DNA of 64,000 nt from Brachionus manjavacas (GCA_019054805.1 JAHQIY010000017.1:1736001-1800000); one strand, 5' to 3'; counted from the first letter of the stretch, positions 11,769 to 24,894 are shown. Notes: generated by a model not told the origin, from the letters alone. Made by a program: numbers and translations.

Positions 11769-14700
11769 ATGCCAAATTTCAAGCCAAAAAGTGAAGATAA
11801 TGTCGTGACCTATTCGGTTCTCGATCGTGAAATAAGTAATAGCGATTTTTTGAAAGATCCCGATCTATACCGAGACAATTTACCTCAACCATATAGGTTT
11901 TTTTTTCTTAATCTTAATAAGTTATTACCAAAGTTATTTTTTCTTAGACGAATTGATAAAATTGTACAGGGCATATTAGAAGATGTTTGGAACAATATCC
12001 AGAAAAATGAAAATGAACTCAAAATTGAGCAAAAAAAGCATCGAGCACAAGCTTTTGATGTTTCAACTACTTTGGTAAAAAATAAAAACTTTGGTTTACC
12101 ACGTTATCTTTATGTGTATTTAAGGATTTGCCAGACATTAATTGTATGTTTTCAAGCAATGATGATTACAATGATTTTGTATTTGCTGGCTCAAAGGGTT
12201 TTATCTATGCAATTGATACGGGAAAATTATCAGCGATTGATAAGTTTGATTTGAATAAAGTTGTCGCTGACATAAGTACTAATGTTGTCAAAATTTATTC
12301 ATCTCAAATGAAACCATCCGTTTATCTGATCATTTCAATCACAGATTCAGGTAGTTTTTTAATAGTTATTAAAATGAATCTAAAATTTTCAAAAGGTCAT
12401 CTTTTTACTCATGTTTTTATGAGAGAAAAGTTTTATATGGTTCAATCATTAACTCAGGAAATTGTGAGATTTTGAGAAAAAAAGATATGCAGAAGTTCTC
12501 TAATCAAGTTTTATTTCAAAGGATTCAGAGAGAAAATTTTCATATAAAAAATGTGAAATATCAAAAAATTGCGAATTTGTGGCTATTTTTATAGAAAGTA
12601 AGTTGACAATTTAAATGCTTAGTTCTAAAAAAATTGCTGATAATAATCAGTTTTTTTTCTAATTTAATTAGTAAATTATTTTGATTTGAATATCCCATAT
12701 TCAATTTTTTTTTCTAATGCCATTACCAAGCCAATTTGCGAAATTTTTAGCAAAATAAGTTTTAAGAACCAGTCCTGTAAATATTAAATTTAGATTTAAC
12801 TGAATTAATTATTTTTTGTTGGTAAAATAAAATTAAAATTTTTCAAAAGGTCACTGATCCTTGGGTTCCCCACTTTTCACTCGGGTCACACTTGACCTAA
12901 GACTACTCTTTGTTATCTACATGTTAAAAAGTCAGTGAGTCGATTAAGAAGAGAACCTTTGAAACCATAAGCTTCAAGTTTTTTAATCAACGCTCTATGC
13001 GATTCCTTATCAAATGCTTTGGCAAAATCCATTAATACAACTGTTGAAACGAAACCGCGGTTTAATGCTTCTGCTACTGAGTATATTATTTCAAGGAGGT
13101 TAATTAAGCATGATCATTTAGAAAATAAACCGTGTTGCTGAAGCGCAATCAAGCCATATTTGATTAGATGAGCCATCATTGCTTCCTTGGTCATTCCTTC
13201 CATTATCATGCATGGTACTGATGTCAGTGGGACTGGTGTGTAGTTTACCGGTTCAGTCCTCTTTCCTTTCATGTAGATAGGTGTTATATTTGCCTCTTTC
13301 TACACATTTGATAATTTTTCAGACACGAAACTTGTTTTGGAAATAGGTTCCAGAAGCTTGGCAAAGTTTGCTGCTCAGCATCTTAATACATGTGGATTCA
13401 TATCGTTCTTTCCACAAGATTTCCTTTTATCAAGTATATTGAGATGTTTGAGGATGTTAGTTTCCGATAGAAACTCTTTGTCAATTAAATACGAATTTTT
13501 ACATCGAGTTTGAACTCTAGGTAGTTTAGTTAAAATATGATAATATCTAATTTGTGTGTACAATTTTTTTCTATATTTAATCTTGAAAGCTTTTTTGGTC
13601 AAAATTAGTTTTGAAATAAATTATTATCAAATTATAAAAATTGAACTTGGTTTAAATATTTCTTTGATTTTAGTATTTTTACTATCTTGGCGCTGACAAA
13701 TTTAATATAAATAATTATAAATTTTCTATCAAATTACATCATGGTATTAATATCTATCTTCTGTTTCTAACTATTATTTTTATTTTTCAAACGTTTTAAC
13801 AATTCCGAAAAAACAGTAAGCAATGGTTTTATTTGCTTTATATGAGTATTACAAAAAACTTTTCATTTAATATCATTAAATCTCATTAATTAATCTCACA
13901 ACAAAATTTAAAATCAGCAGCTATTTTTAGTTATTTAATGATAGGATCTTTTCTTTGATCATTAAAAGTTAGTTTTCGGGGTAAACCATACCGGTCTCTG
14001 CCACTTGCAGTTCCATTTTCTTTTGTTCAAATTTTACAGTAAGTTTTTCAATTTAGATTCTTGAGCAGCTTTTAAAGATTGCTTAGTCTGATAAAAAAAT
14101 AAAAGAGGAAAAAGCATATTTAAAATTAATGTTTTTAAATTTTTATTAATTTTTAAAAATTTTATTTTTTAGTAATTAAAAATAGAAAAGAATAATTTCT
14201 ATACTTTTGTAAGATATTGTAAAGTAAGCATGGCTATGAATATGATAAAAGTTTTGGCAAATGAATGCTGTCCTAAATTTGACAAAACATAAATATACTC
14301 ATAGAATTTAGGAAAATATTAAAAAAAAAAAAAAAATATTTGTTTAAATTAAATCAATTTAAATTTGTTTTCTAGGAAAACATTTTAATTTATTTGCAAG
14401 ATAAATAATCAACAAAATTAAATAAAACAAAAAAAGTAATATCTGAAATCAATTTTTTTTCAAATAAAATTTTCATTTTTTATTTAGATTTTTTCAAAAT
14501 TTTGAATATTTGGTCAATTAAATATGGTTCAAAACTTGTTAAAAAAATGGCTAACAGTTTACTTTTTAATTACTTTAAAAAATTAAGTATCTATACACTT
14601 TTTCTCATATCTGCCGAAATGAGAGTCTAATTTATTAAAAAAAATTTAACTCATTAATTTATGTGTTTTAATCTCGGTCTCTTTATTAACCAAATACACT

Positions 14701-17700
14701 TATATTTTTCAATTCATTTCTCAATGAGCCCTGTTTACATGTTCAAAAAACTTAAAATTGTGTGTCCTCACTTCGTAATGCACTTAACTAAAATATATAA
14801 ATAAACCAATTAATTGATTTTAAAACAAACTTTAAAACAATACATTCTGGTTTAATTTGTTAACATTTCCTAGAGTCAAAGCTTTTCGGGATTTAAATTA
14901 TTTTATTCAAAAAAAATTAAAGTTTAAAAAATAAATCTAAAAGTCCAATAAATTGCTTTATTAAAAAATTTTGCCGTATATCAAATTAATGATTGATATA
15001 TTATCTTAAATGATACATAAATATTGATTGAAAGATCTGTATAAGTTTTGGTTTGCTTCCGAGACTTTTTAGAGGGTAAATTTTTCCACTTTGTTCATCC
15101 TATTTTCCACACAATCATTTATTGACTTTTGGTTTTCAATAGGAAGGTTAAGATAAATCAAACTTTGTAATTTTGGAATCTAAGATTCATTTAATATAAA
15201 ATAATTTTTAAAGTTTGTACTTTTTATTTTATACTAGAGGCAAAAGATTCTATTTTCCAGTACTTAGCATATTCTTAGTAGGTTCTTGGCAACATTTTGA
15301 TGTGTTTTTCAGAGGGTGACAATAAGACTAAATCTTCACATTAAGCAACAATGAACAAATTTGACTCACCAATCTTTACACCAACTTTCAAATCAGTTCA
15401 TAGGGATAACATCTAATAGATAAAAAAATTGAATAAATATGGAGATAATATTCCTCCTTAAACCCTTCAGTAATTAGAAACGGGGTACTTTTTTTCTTTG
15501 CCATTTTCGATGATCACTTATAATATTCATAAAACAATATCTATATAATATTCTCCACAAATAACTATTCATTTTTCCAATTAGCTTGTAGAAAAGTTCA
15601 GCACGCCATAGTTTATCAAATGCTTTACTGGCATCAAGACTTATTAGAATTAATCGAGATCCTCCTTGGCGATAATGATTGACTTAATCTTTTTCTAAAA
15701 AATAACTATGTTTTAATGAACTTTTTGTTTGTATCCAAATTGATTGCTATTTATGCCAAAAACATTCGTCTTGGTCAAAATAAGTGTATCGAAAATGGCT
15801 GCTAAACAGGTTGATACAGTGATAGGTCTCAAATCCGCAGGATCCTTTGATAATCCAGTTTTAGGAATCGGTTTTAATATGGAAATATTGAAATTCTCTG
15901 GGAAATGACCAATTTTAAAAGAATATTAAAAAAACCATTCAAGCAAAATGAGTAGATTAGTTGATGATCCATAAATAAAAATTCATTGCAGATTAGACCG
16001 TGAGCTGAACTTTACGACCAAGTATTTTGGGTATACCCTTAGTTTGTTCAATCGTGAAATAAAAAGGCGATTCACTATGATTATCAGGACTTGTGTTTTA
16101 TTTTTTTACATCTAATTCTACACTGTCTTGTTCTAAGTTATTAGGTCTATCAAAATTTCTTATGATAGTCTTCAAATTGACTAATGCTTGTCACTTCACT
16201 GTGTAATTAATTATTTTCTTTATGTTTTAGTTTTTTTCTGTCTAATTTTTAATCTGACTGAGGTCATTAGACTCAAAATTAATAAATTCTGAGTACAGTT
16301 TATGATTTGGACCACTAAAAATTTTAAAAATAAAAAAATGGCTTAAAAATTTTGAAAAAAGATTAAAAATTTGAACAGAAATTAAAAATGTTAAGACAAA
16401 GCGAAGCCTTAAAAAAAATTAATAACCGAATCGGATACCTTTTTTTTAAATAAAAATTAATTAGTTAAAGCAAAAACTAAATATTTTAGCAGCACAGGTA
16501 AATAAAATAAAAATAAATAAAAATTTAGTTGCACAGGTAATTGTTTTTAATTGACGAGTTTCTAACTGACTGTTTACACAACAGTTGAAAATAGATTTTT
16601 TTTCTAATTTAAATTTAATTAAATCTGGACCTGCAAAAATTAAAAGAGTGACAAAAAAAATTGAACATAAAATTTATTATTTATTAATTAAATAAGAAAA
16701 ATAAATCATTTGACTGAAACATCTTTTTTACTAATATCAACCTTAAGATCAAAATTGTTTGAGCTGTTCGTGTTCAAATTGCTGAAAATAGAATGATCGC
16801 GATTAAACAAATAATTCGACGATTCATTCAAGCTTTTCAACGATTCCAAATTAAAATTGTGTTTTTCAGCTTGAAATTCGTTCAACACAGACTTGTTGAC
16901 ATAACTTCTTCTCTCTTTCATTTTGCTATTCTGACTCGGCCTCACTTCATATTCAGCCGAGTCATTGGCCACCTTTTTATAGTAACCAAAAGCGCGCACT
17001 GGCGGCATGTAGTACCTGGGCGCATGGTTTTCCTTATTGAGCAAAGAATTCAAAAAGCCGGGCGGCACCTGGTCTATATTGATCAAAATTTTTGTGTCTT
17101 CGAATGGCTGCAAAATAGTCATTCGGTTCAGATTGTGCTTTTCAGTTTGTTCATACAAAATTTTATCTCTAGCTTGTTTAACTCTTTTCCTGTACTTTTC
17201 ACTACTGGTCAAGCTGTTCGAAAACATCACTGTGTTCAGGTACTCGTATTCTTTGATGATCGAGTGGTCTTTGCTGATTACATCTTTGTTGTCTAGATGG
17301 GACTCGCCGCGGACTGTGGCGCCTGCCGATGGTGGCTTGGTCTCGGCCGAGTTGAACCTGATCATTGATTTTATTTCTTGGACAGCTTTGCGATAGTGGT
17401 ACAGAGCTCCTTTGTGTTCTTTGGAATCTTTTGCTTTCTTAGAATTGGAGCGCTTGCAGGACTTGAACTCCAGCTTGGCAAGCTTTTGTTTGTGCTTGCG
17501 GATTTCGCTATTCATGTTCTCCACATACTTCAGGTCGACATTGTGGGCGTCGATGAGCAAATCGGCTGATTTGGACAAATGTTTGGGCTTTTTGTACGCA
17601 TCCAAAGCCTCGTCCTTTCTCGGACTAATGTTTTCCCTCAGCACCGACTTGACATTGGATATGTCAACCGGTCTGGTCAAGTTTAGTCTAGAAAATTCAT

Positions 17701-20700
17701 TGTAGGTTTTTTTTGAGTTTTCCATCTGGTCGAGAGGGTTCTTCATGGGCTCACTTAGTTTTAGACTCAGGTTGCTTTTGATTTTTTGCCGGTGCAGGTT
17801 CCGGTCGAGCTCGCAGCTCTCCGTAAAGCGAAGTTCATTGAATATCTTGGGCAACTGTTGAATTTGGTGCCGGTGCGGCACTATGGGCTGACCGCGTGTG
17901 GGCGCGAAATTCTTCAGCGGATTACTCTTGTAGTATTTGAGTTTTTGTTCCAGTTCGTCATAATTTTCCATTTTAAATTTACAAACATTAAAATTTACCG
18001 GTTTCTTCTTTTTTTCGCTCTTTTTTTTATTGTGTGTTGCCAATGCCAATTTACGAAGCTAATTACTTAGATACCTTTATTATTTAAGGTTTTGAATTAA
18101 AATAAATTTCCCCTTGAAAAATATAAAAAAATAAAATAAAATTTTTGAGCTAATACTTTTTTATTTTTAAACAATAAGCAAAAAGTAATTTAAGTGATTG
18201 TTTAATTGAAATACACAAGTGCCCTAAAGAGCTTTGGCTCCAATCGCTGGAATTGATTGAGCAAAAACGGGATGAAAGTGAGGCGAGCGATGATCCGGCA
18301 CCTTTGGCCAAGCTGAACTTGGTTTGTAAAATAAGGCCACCTGCCAACCAGTTTCGATTTCAGAGTATTTTTCGCCTTATTTAAATTAGAAATAATTAAT
18401 TGACAGTTTCTGAAGGCTCTAATCAGCAAAGTTTGACTCAGGTTTTAAAACAAGCCGAGCAAAGCCAGGATATAATTGGCACAGGATTGAATACGGTTTT
18501 TACCAAGGCTTTTATCGATCTCAAAAGTCAACTGGCTGAGAAATGTTTCAACCTGAAATTGACTGAAGAATCAATGAATCAAGTTAATGGCAACAAAAGC
18601 TATGATTTTCCTGGAAATAGAGTGTAAGTTTATTTTTTTTTATTGAAATAAATATGAAAATATTTTCAATTTAAAATTTAAACCTAATTAATAGGAATTA
18701 ATTTTGGGCTGTTAATAGGCAAGATGTTTTTACTATTTTGTATTCTAATTTTAAAGAATCATAATTATCATTTGCAGATTTTTTTTAAGATTAATATTTT
18801 AATTTTTTTACAGAAAACAACATTTCAAGGTCAATCAACATGCTAGTGTCCTTGTCTAAAAAGGACTGATTAACACTTCATTTATTTAAATTCATTACAA
18901 AATATAGATAAAATATAAAATTTAATTATATTATTTTAATAAAAAGTAAAAAATTTTATCAAAGTTAAAAAATACTGCTAAATTAAAAATTTTGCACTTT
19001 ATTTATTGATTTGAAAAACAAGTGTTTGCTTTAAATTAAAATAACATTTTTTTAGTCTAAACAATTTGGTTATAAACAAATCATTTATGCTTACATTTTT
19101 TCTTAATCATACCATCATGTATCCGCAATCCATTTTCTTGGAAAAGCGAAATGATCACCGATAAATTGATTTCTTTGCTAGTTTCAATAATATTTTTTAC
19201 CATACAAATACTGAAATATACCAAAAATTAAAAAAATAATTATAATTATCATGAATTTATTTATTTCTAATTAATATACTTACAGTAAAACAAAAAAATT
19301 TAATATTTACCAAAATTTAAATAAATTTACCAATTTTTGTTAAAGTGCTTTAAGTTTATTTGTTTCATTTTTTGGTTCTTTCCATGAGCATTTTAAAATT
19401 GCCTTTATAAACTCGAAATTACAAAAATTTCCATAATTTTACTGAAATTTACGCAATTCAATATTCAAGAGAAAAATTGAAACTTTATGTATTTTTAAAA
19501 CCTGGCTCCCAACTGACCCCCAATTTCAAATTATTGACCTCCTATATTGTTGTGGAGAATTTCAGGAGTTTTCTAAAAATGCATTTAGTTCTTGCTCAGG
19601 AAGCATGGATTTTGAGATATTTCAAAAAATTCATAATAATTTAGAAAATTTGATTTTTAATATTTATATTTTTTGATTTATTAAGCGACCAAATTTAAAT
19701 CTTGATGCTAAAAAAAGTTGTTAATGAACAAGATCGAGTGCTAATGTAAAAGTGGTGTTTCAATATGAACATTATTTTATTTTTTTTTTGCATCAAGATT
19801 TAAATTAAAAAAAAATTTTTTAATTTTCAAAAAGTGCAGAAATTCCAAACTGACATTTTAATATTTTTAGAAATATTTTTTATCAAATTTAAACATAAAT
19901 TGTATTTATTTAGTAATTTTGTTTAGAAATTCAAATAAAAAAAAAGATTAAATACTTGTTCAAAATTTGTTCAGAAATTAATCTTTTTGGTCCAAAAATA
20001 ACTAGTAATTGAAGATTTTCTATAGATTAAAAATAATACTTCAACTTAACGATACTCATTCTTCAGCATCTTACCGCATAACTCAAGATATTAAATTACA
20101 ACATAATGAGAAAAGAATCATGCTCAAAATTATTTATATTATCTAAGATACAAATTGTAAAAGAAATACAAATATAATTTGAAAAAATTTAAAAGAACCA
20201 AATGATTTTAAATCTGTGGAAAATAGAATGGGAAATAAAGTGAATAAAAAACTTAAAGGTAAAAAGGTTCTTAATTTTAAGTAGCATTTGGGATCAACTC
20301 TATGAAGGTGAACGGGGCTTGAAATTACACATTTTCATATCTCATAAGAATAATCAATTAAAAAATTAAATATTAGAATATTATGATTATTATTTATTTA
20401 TTTATTTTTTGCACCGAGCTAGGGCTTCATCAGAATAAATTGAAAAAAATAAAATCAAAATCAAAAATAAAATTAAAGTTAATAATATGAGTTAAAAAAA
20501 TCAAAATAAATTAAATAAGCTAAAAGATTTGATTCAATTTTTTAAATACTGGTGACATAAAATACTGGACCCAAAAATTTTTTTTCTTGTCACACTTTTA
20601 ATTGCAGTACTTGATCTGATCACATATTAAGCTACCAGTGTTGGTCACATAACAGGTGGATAATAAGTTGGCAACACATTAGGTGAACAACAGGTTAAAT

Positions 20701-22172
20701 ATGCGGTCAGACTCCTTTATCAATTTAACTTTAATATAAGATCTAAAAGAAGAAAAATATTATTTTGATATATTATAAAAATTGTACAATTAATTCTCTT
20801 TGATGTAATTATAAGTGCAACAATTTGTCTATTTTAGAGAACACAAAATTTTCCTATAAGACAGCATTGGTTTACTCTTTAATAAATACTAAACATAACC
20901 AAATACTGTTGAACAACTTAGAAGGAGCTACATCCATTAAATTAGATTTAGTTTTTAAAATAAAAAAAATTTTCTGATATCAATTAATATCAAAATTTAT
21001 TTTAGAACTGCTGAGTTTATTTTTCTCCCTGCAAATAAACTAATATGGGCTGCCAACAACGATGGAAGTGACAATGTGACTAGCATAGCGGTCTGCTGGA
21101 ACCATTCAAATCAAATATATTTGTATCCCTTAGGCAAAGTTTCAAAAGGTAAGAGCAAAAAAATTTTTTAAAAATAAATTTTTTCTTTTTCTTTTAGAGC
21201 TTGAATCAAAATTTGAGTGTGCTCTTCCATTTTCATCTCAAATAAGCCAATTTGAGACGACCAAGTGCAGTAATCTTCTTGCCGTTTCACTCAAAGACAA
21301 TAACATAGTCGTGTTCGATTTGAATATGGGAATCGAACGGACATGTGTTCATCTCCCAGATAGTGAAATAATCCGACAAATATATTTCATGCCCAAAAGT
21401 GCTCCAAGCACATCATTTTTGATAGAAAACTCGACTTTACTCAAAGTTGAATCCGAACTTGTTTGTTTGACAAGTGTTGGAAATCTGTACAGCATTGATT
21501 GTACTTTAAACTCTGGAAATAAACTAAGGCATTTGTTTAACCCTCAGTAAGTGTTTAATTTTTTTTATTTTAATTTTTTTGATATTTTATAGTAAATAAA
21601 AAAATATTCAAGGCTAGCAAGCAAGGATGATAAATTAATCTTTATAAAGCCAATTCATAGTGATCCTAATCTGGTAAGTTTTTTTAACTTAAATTAGATT
21701 GCTTCTAATTATTTAAAGATAATGGCAGTTGGTGAAACCAAAAAATTGTTTTTATTTGGAATGGAAAAATCCCAACTCTTGTGTCAGCTTGACCAAAATG
21801 AAGTGACAATAGAATTGGATAATATAGAGCTTAATTTTTCACTAAAGTGCCACAATTTATTCGTGAAGGGAACAATTTCTGAAAGTGGTAGGCTAGTTTG
21901 TCATTCAGTAAAATCCGTTGCCGATTTGAACGGATATTTAAATACGATGGCACCCATTATGGCCAATTGTCTGCCAATAAATGCTCATGTTAATGATCGT
22001 GTCAAGATTCTCTTAAAAAATAAGTAAATGATTATTTTTGTTATTATTTTAGCTTTGAATTTTTTATTTTTTTTCCTAAAGAAGTGATGAACATCAGGAC
22101 CGAAGAAATAGACTCAAAAGTGTATGGAATGAGCTCAGTGACTTTAGGAATTATTCTAAACCTAATCATTAA
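11769..22172 (+). CDS. WDR93: WDR93 homologue (axonemal WD-repeat protein), multi-exon
   Basis: WDR93 (Chlamydomonas FAP297) is known from the ciliary central apparatus. Placed exons are 11769-11896, 11948-12074, 12125-12350, 12396-12463, 12522-12597, 18179-18364, 18407-18623, 21006-21148, 21198-21546, 21613-21673, 21719-22023 and 22082-22172; phases agree except across the gap between 18623 and 21006. There, exon-like sequence at 18812-18860 and 20838-20950 could not be joined with confidence. Identity rests on the N-terminal FLKDPDLYRDNLPQPYR (human FKDPEMVFDSLPQPYR), EIHKCPKELWLQ (human EVYRLPKDSWL), SIAVCWNHSNQIYLYPL (human GIHWTRSHNFFLYSL) and a charged C-terminus. The fifth intron (12598-18178) spans 5.6 kb and holds LINE pieces and another gene. 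Exons from 18179 onward recur twice downstream; this first copy is the one contiguous with the 5' exons. Confidence 0.85.
12855..13440 (-). mobile_element. LINE reverse-transcriptase fragment (jockey/CR1-like)
   Basis: Minus-strand translation gives pieces typical of a non-LTR retrotransposon RT: YTPVPLTSVPCMIMEG, LIKYGLIALQQHG and VVLMDFAKAFDKESHRAL (the last is motif A with its first catalytic Asp). The frame contains stops, so this is dead. It lies inside the long WDR93 intron. Confidence 0.85.
13441..15555. other. Intronic AT-rich stretch
   Basis: Part of the 5.6-kb WDR93 intron. I see no gene, structured RNA or repeat family here apart from homopolymers. Confidence 0.5.
15560..16050 (-). 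mobile_element. LINE reverse-transcriptase fragment, second family
   Basis: Minus-strand translation shows FPENFNISILKPIPKTG, LRPITVSTCLAAIFD, NSNQFGYK and LILISLDASKAFDKLW, in the usual order of non-LTR RT blocks up to motif A. Frames are interrupted. The wording differs from the 12.9-13.4 kb fragment, so it is a different lineage. It lies in the same WDR93 intron. Confidence 0.8.
16706..17971 (-). CDS. Unrecognised lysine/asparagine-rich protein nested in a WDR93 intron
   Basis: A single open frame of 421 residues runs antisense within the 5.6-kb WDR93 intron. The first ATG is at 17971; the frame stays open upstream to 18049 (TTG) but with no earlier ATG. The GC content is clearly above its surroundings, which supports real coding. 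It is hydrophilic and basic, with no membrane segment or signal peptide. Short coiled-coil-like stretches occur around DLKYVENMNSEIRKHKQKL. A proline-bearing block, INIDQVPPGFLNSLLN then PRYYMPPVRAFGYYKK, looks most conserved. I do not recognise the family; a cilium-associated role would be a guess from its host gene only. Lack of introns in an intron-rich region could mean a retrocopy origin. Confidence 0.75.
   Translation of the reverse strand: MENYDELEQKLKYYKSNPLKNFAPTRGQPIVPHRHQIQQLPKIFNELRFTESCELDRNLHRQKIKSNLSLKLSEPMKNPLDQMENSKKTYNEFSRLNLTRPVDISNVKSVLRENISPRKDEALDAYKKPKHLSKSADLLIDAHNVDLKYVENMNSEIRKHKQKLAKLEFKSCKRSNSKKAKDSKEHKGALYHYRKAVQEIKSMIRFNSAETKPPSAGATVRGESHLDNKDVISKDHSIIKEYEYLNTVMFSNSLTSSEKYRKRVKQARDKILYEQTEKHNLNRMTILQPFEDTKILINIDQVPPGFLNSLLNKENHAPRYYMPPVRAFGYYKKVANDSAEYEVRPSQNSKMKERRSYVNKSVLNEFQAEKHNFNLESLKSLNESSNYLFNRDHSIFSNLNTNSSNNFDLKVDISKKDVSVK
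20385..20530 (-). mobile_element. LINE 3' tail relic (copy in first S segment)
   Basis: (ATTT)n, then GCACCGAGCTAGGGCTTCAT, then an A-rich tail. This is the complement of the 3' end of the LINE at 51.05-52.11 kb. It lies in a WDR93 intron. The same relic occurs in the other two S segments at about 27085-27235 and 33795-33950. Confidence 0.75.
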
Positions 22173-22329
22173 TGACTAAGGAATTATTTCAATTCAAAAC
22201 TCAGAAAATATTTATTAAAAGTTAAATAAAAATTAATGGCAAAGCATTTACCACTTTTTAATTTTATTTTTTTAATTTTAATTCCAATTAATCTTCTAAT
22301 GATGCTTTCAAGGCTTTTCGTCCTTTTTT

Positions 22330-22841
22330 TATAGTAGTAGTATTGGTAGTTTTGACTGTAACTGGCTAGCAAGCGAGTGTGCTGATAAGGCACACTAAGA
22401 CAGCCGATGTGATTGATTGCTGCTCATCAAGCAATCATTGCCTGCTTTATAACTGTTAACATTGGAGACTTCAACTAATTTATTTGGCAGCGAGTTCCAT
22501 TTGCTAGCGGTTCTGTTGAGAAAAAAAAGTTATCTCTCTATGTTAGAGCCTCGAAATTTCTGTGTGATATTTGAAAAAGTGGCTTCTTCCTTGGATTTTG
22601 GTGACATTAAAATTTTTGCTTTTTTCAACCAATTCTATTCCATGCATGAACTTGTATAATTGAATTAGATCACCTCTTTTTCTTCTTTCCACCAGATTTG
22701 GAATGTTCAGACTTAAGAATTGGAGACCATACAAGCACAGCAAATTCCAAAAGAGGACGAACAAAAGTTAAATACAATGATCTAGATAATTAACAATCAA
22801 AACGAGCGAATGCTTTCCTGATGCGACTCAAAATTTTATTT
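22330..22841 (-). mobile_element. CR1/jockey-type LINE, C-terminal RT relic interrupted by a PLE
   Basis: Minus-strand reading gives PNLVERRKRGDLIQLYKFMHGIE and FFLNRTASKWNSLPN, which are standard C-terminal wording of a non-LTR RT ORF, ending near 22396. The relic stops abruptly at 22841 where the PLE starts. The same boundary recurs at 29545. The relic follows the WDR93 stop codon and would lie in or just past its 3' UTR. Confidence 0.85.
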
Positions 22842-24853
22842 TATTCTAATGAAAATTATTCTCAATTATTAAATGAACATTTAAATAATAATGTTTCATA
22901 CATAAAATTAAACTTTGATCCTTTAAATTCTACAATTTTAGAAATAAATTTAAAAATCGAAAAATTGTTTAAAGAGGAACTTATTTCTAAAAAACTTTTT
23001 GATCTATTAGAAATTGAAAAAGATTCAAAATTAGGCTCCTTTAGAATTCTACCAAAACTTCATAAACATAAATTTAATATTAGACCTATAATTAATTGTA
23101 AAAACCATCCTACTTCTAAATTGGCATTTTTGTTAGATATGATTATTCAACCTTTTGTTAAAAAAACTAGTTCTTTTATCCAAGATTCTCAAAACTTAAT
23201 TCAAAAACTTGACTCAATTAAATTTCCAGAAAATAGTGAGTTATATTCATGCGATTTTGAGTCTCTTTATACAAATATTGATCATAGAGATGCACAATTT
23301 ATCATATGTGATTTTATGAAAGATAAAATAGAATCTAAACACTTAAATATTCAAGCTTTTGCTACAATTCTTAACTTAGTTCTAAATAACAACGTATTTA
23401 AAAGTTCGGACAATTTTTATAAACAAGTTGTTGGAATAGCTATGGGTTCAAAATGTGGCCCTTCAATTGCAAATTTATTTCTTTCTATTTATGAAACAAA
23501 ATGGTTAGCAATAAATTTACCACTTCATTATTCAAGATTCATAGATGATATTTTTATAATATCAGTAAATGGAATTTCTAACCTAGAATCAGCTTTTGGT
23601 AATTTGAAACTTAATATTACTAAAAGTAATCCAGTGATTTTTCTAGATTTAAATATATATTTTGATATGATCACTTGTAAACTTAATTTTAGTTTATATA
23701 TAAAACCAACAAATACTTTTTGCTTTTTACTCTTTTCATCAAATCATCCTGAATTTATATTTGATAATATTCCAAAATCTATTTTTATAAGAGTAAGAAG
23801 AATTTGTTCATCTTTAATAGATTATTTATCATTTGCTAGACTCTATACATTTGAGTTAGTTAAAAGAGGATATTCCTTTAAAATTGTTTGTTCTCAATCA
23901 CGAATGGTTAGTAATATCCCTAGGAAAGACTTAATTCCATATAAGAAAAAGAAAAATTTGTAAATCAAAACAATATTTATCTTTGCATTGAATATGATAG
24001 GAATATAATAAATTTAAAAAGCTTAATTAAAAATGTTTGGAATCACTCTTTTAAAGATCATCCTGTATTAAAAAATGCTCAATTATTAGTTCTTAATAAG
24101 ATGCAATTAAATTTAGGATCAATTTTAATCCATAATTTTCCTTTTCCTAAAGTGGAACATTTTTCTTTCAAGAAATGTCAAGACCTGAACTGCTTAGTCT
24201 GTAGATTTTCTAATGAAGATTTCAAAATTTATCTAAAAGAACAATTTTTTCTACCGATTGAGTCTAAGTCTAGTTGTAACTCAACTGATTGTGTCTACAT
24301 TATTTTATGTATTAAATGCAAAGTCTACTATATTGGACAAACAAATTGTTTTAAAAGAAGATTTAATGAACATTTAAACGGTATACAAAAATATACTCCA
24401 TATGTAAATCACAAGTCAAATGTTTCAATTCATTTTAACTTGAATGAACACGATTTTACAGTAGATTTACGTTTTTTTATTTACAAAGTCAATGTGGATT
24501 TGGAAGAAAGACTAAAAAATGAAACGTTTTTAATACACATGTTTATTAAATTAGGAATTGAGCTTCTTAATGAAGTCATTCCCTCAATTAGCACGTTAAC
24601 ATTTTTAAATTACATATAGTAATTGAAATTTCATCATAAAAATTTTTTTTTTTTTTTTTTTCATTTTTTTCCTTTTATTTCGAAATTTTAAAACGTGTTT
24701 TTTTTTTTTTTTACTATAAAAGCATCAAAAATTTAATATTTTTTTCTCCATTGCCTGAAGAAGACTAAAAGTCGAAATAGCTATCGCAAATTTAAATAAA
24801 AACATTATAAATTAACTTGTTTTAGTTTTTATTTCAAAAAAATTATTCCGATT
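22842..24853 (+). mobile_element. Penelope-like element, GIY-YIG type, 5'-truncated (copy 1)
   Basis: PLEs are retroelements with a telomerase-like RT and, in this class, a C-terminal GIY-YIG endonuclease. The RT core shows LGSFRILPKLHK, CDFESLYTNI (motif A), GIAMGSKCGPSIANLF (motif B) and SRFIDDIFII (motif C, the DD pair), then a C-terminal CVYIILCIKCKVYYIGQTN with FKRRFNEH. The usual N-terminal region is missing and the coding frame runs straight out of LINE sequence at the left edge, so the element is 5'-truncated. Its frame is broken about once. A 3' tail with T-runs carries a hammerhead-like motif. It occupies the junction between two WDR93 segment copies. Confidence 0.92.
24751..24789 (+). 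ncRNA. Hammerhead-ribozyme-like motif in the PLE tail (copy 1)
   Basis: Stem I is TTGC/GCAA. The core is CTGAAGA and GAAA (canonical CUGANGA...GAAA). Stem II is GACT/AGTC with loop AAA. Stem III is a minimal ATA/TAT with a two-base loop, followed by C as the cleavage-site H base. One extra A separates the core from stem II, so activity is uncertain. PLEs are known to carry hammerheads with very short stem III. Confidence 0.55.
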
Positions 24854-24894
24854 AAAATTTTTGAGCTAATACTTTTTTATTTTTAAACAATAAG

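Noticed and set aside
16793-18070. Plus-strand open frames of 63-167 codons
   Set aside because: They are antisense to the nested minus-strand gene, mutually overlapping, and have no sensible protein features.
18150-18429. Minus-strand 65- and 75-codon frames, repeated in each segment
   Set aside because: Antisense to WDR93 exon 6; they recur only because the segment is triplicated.
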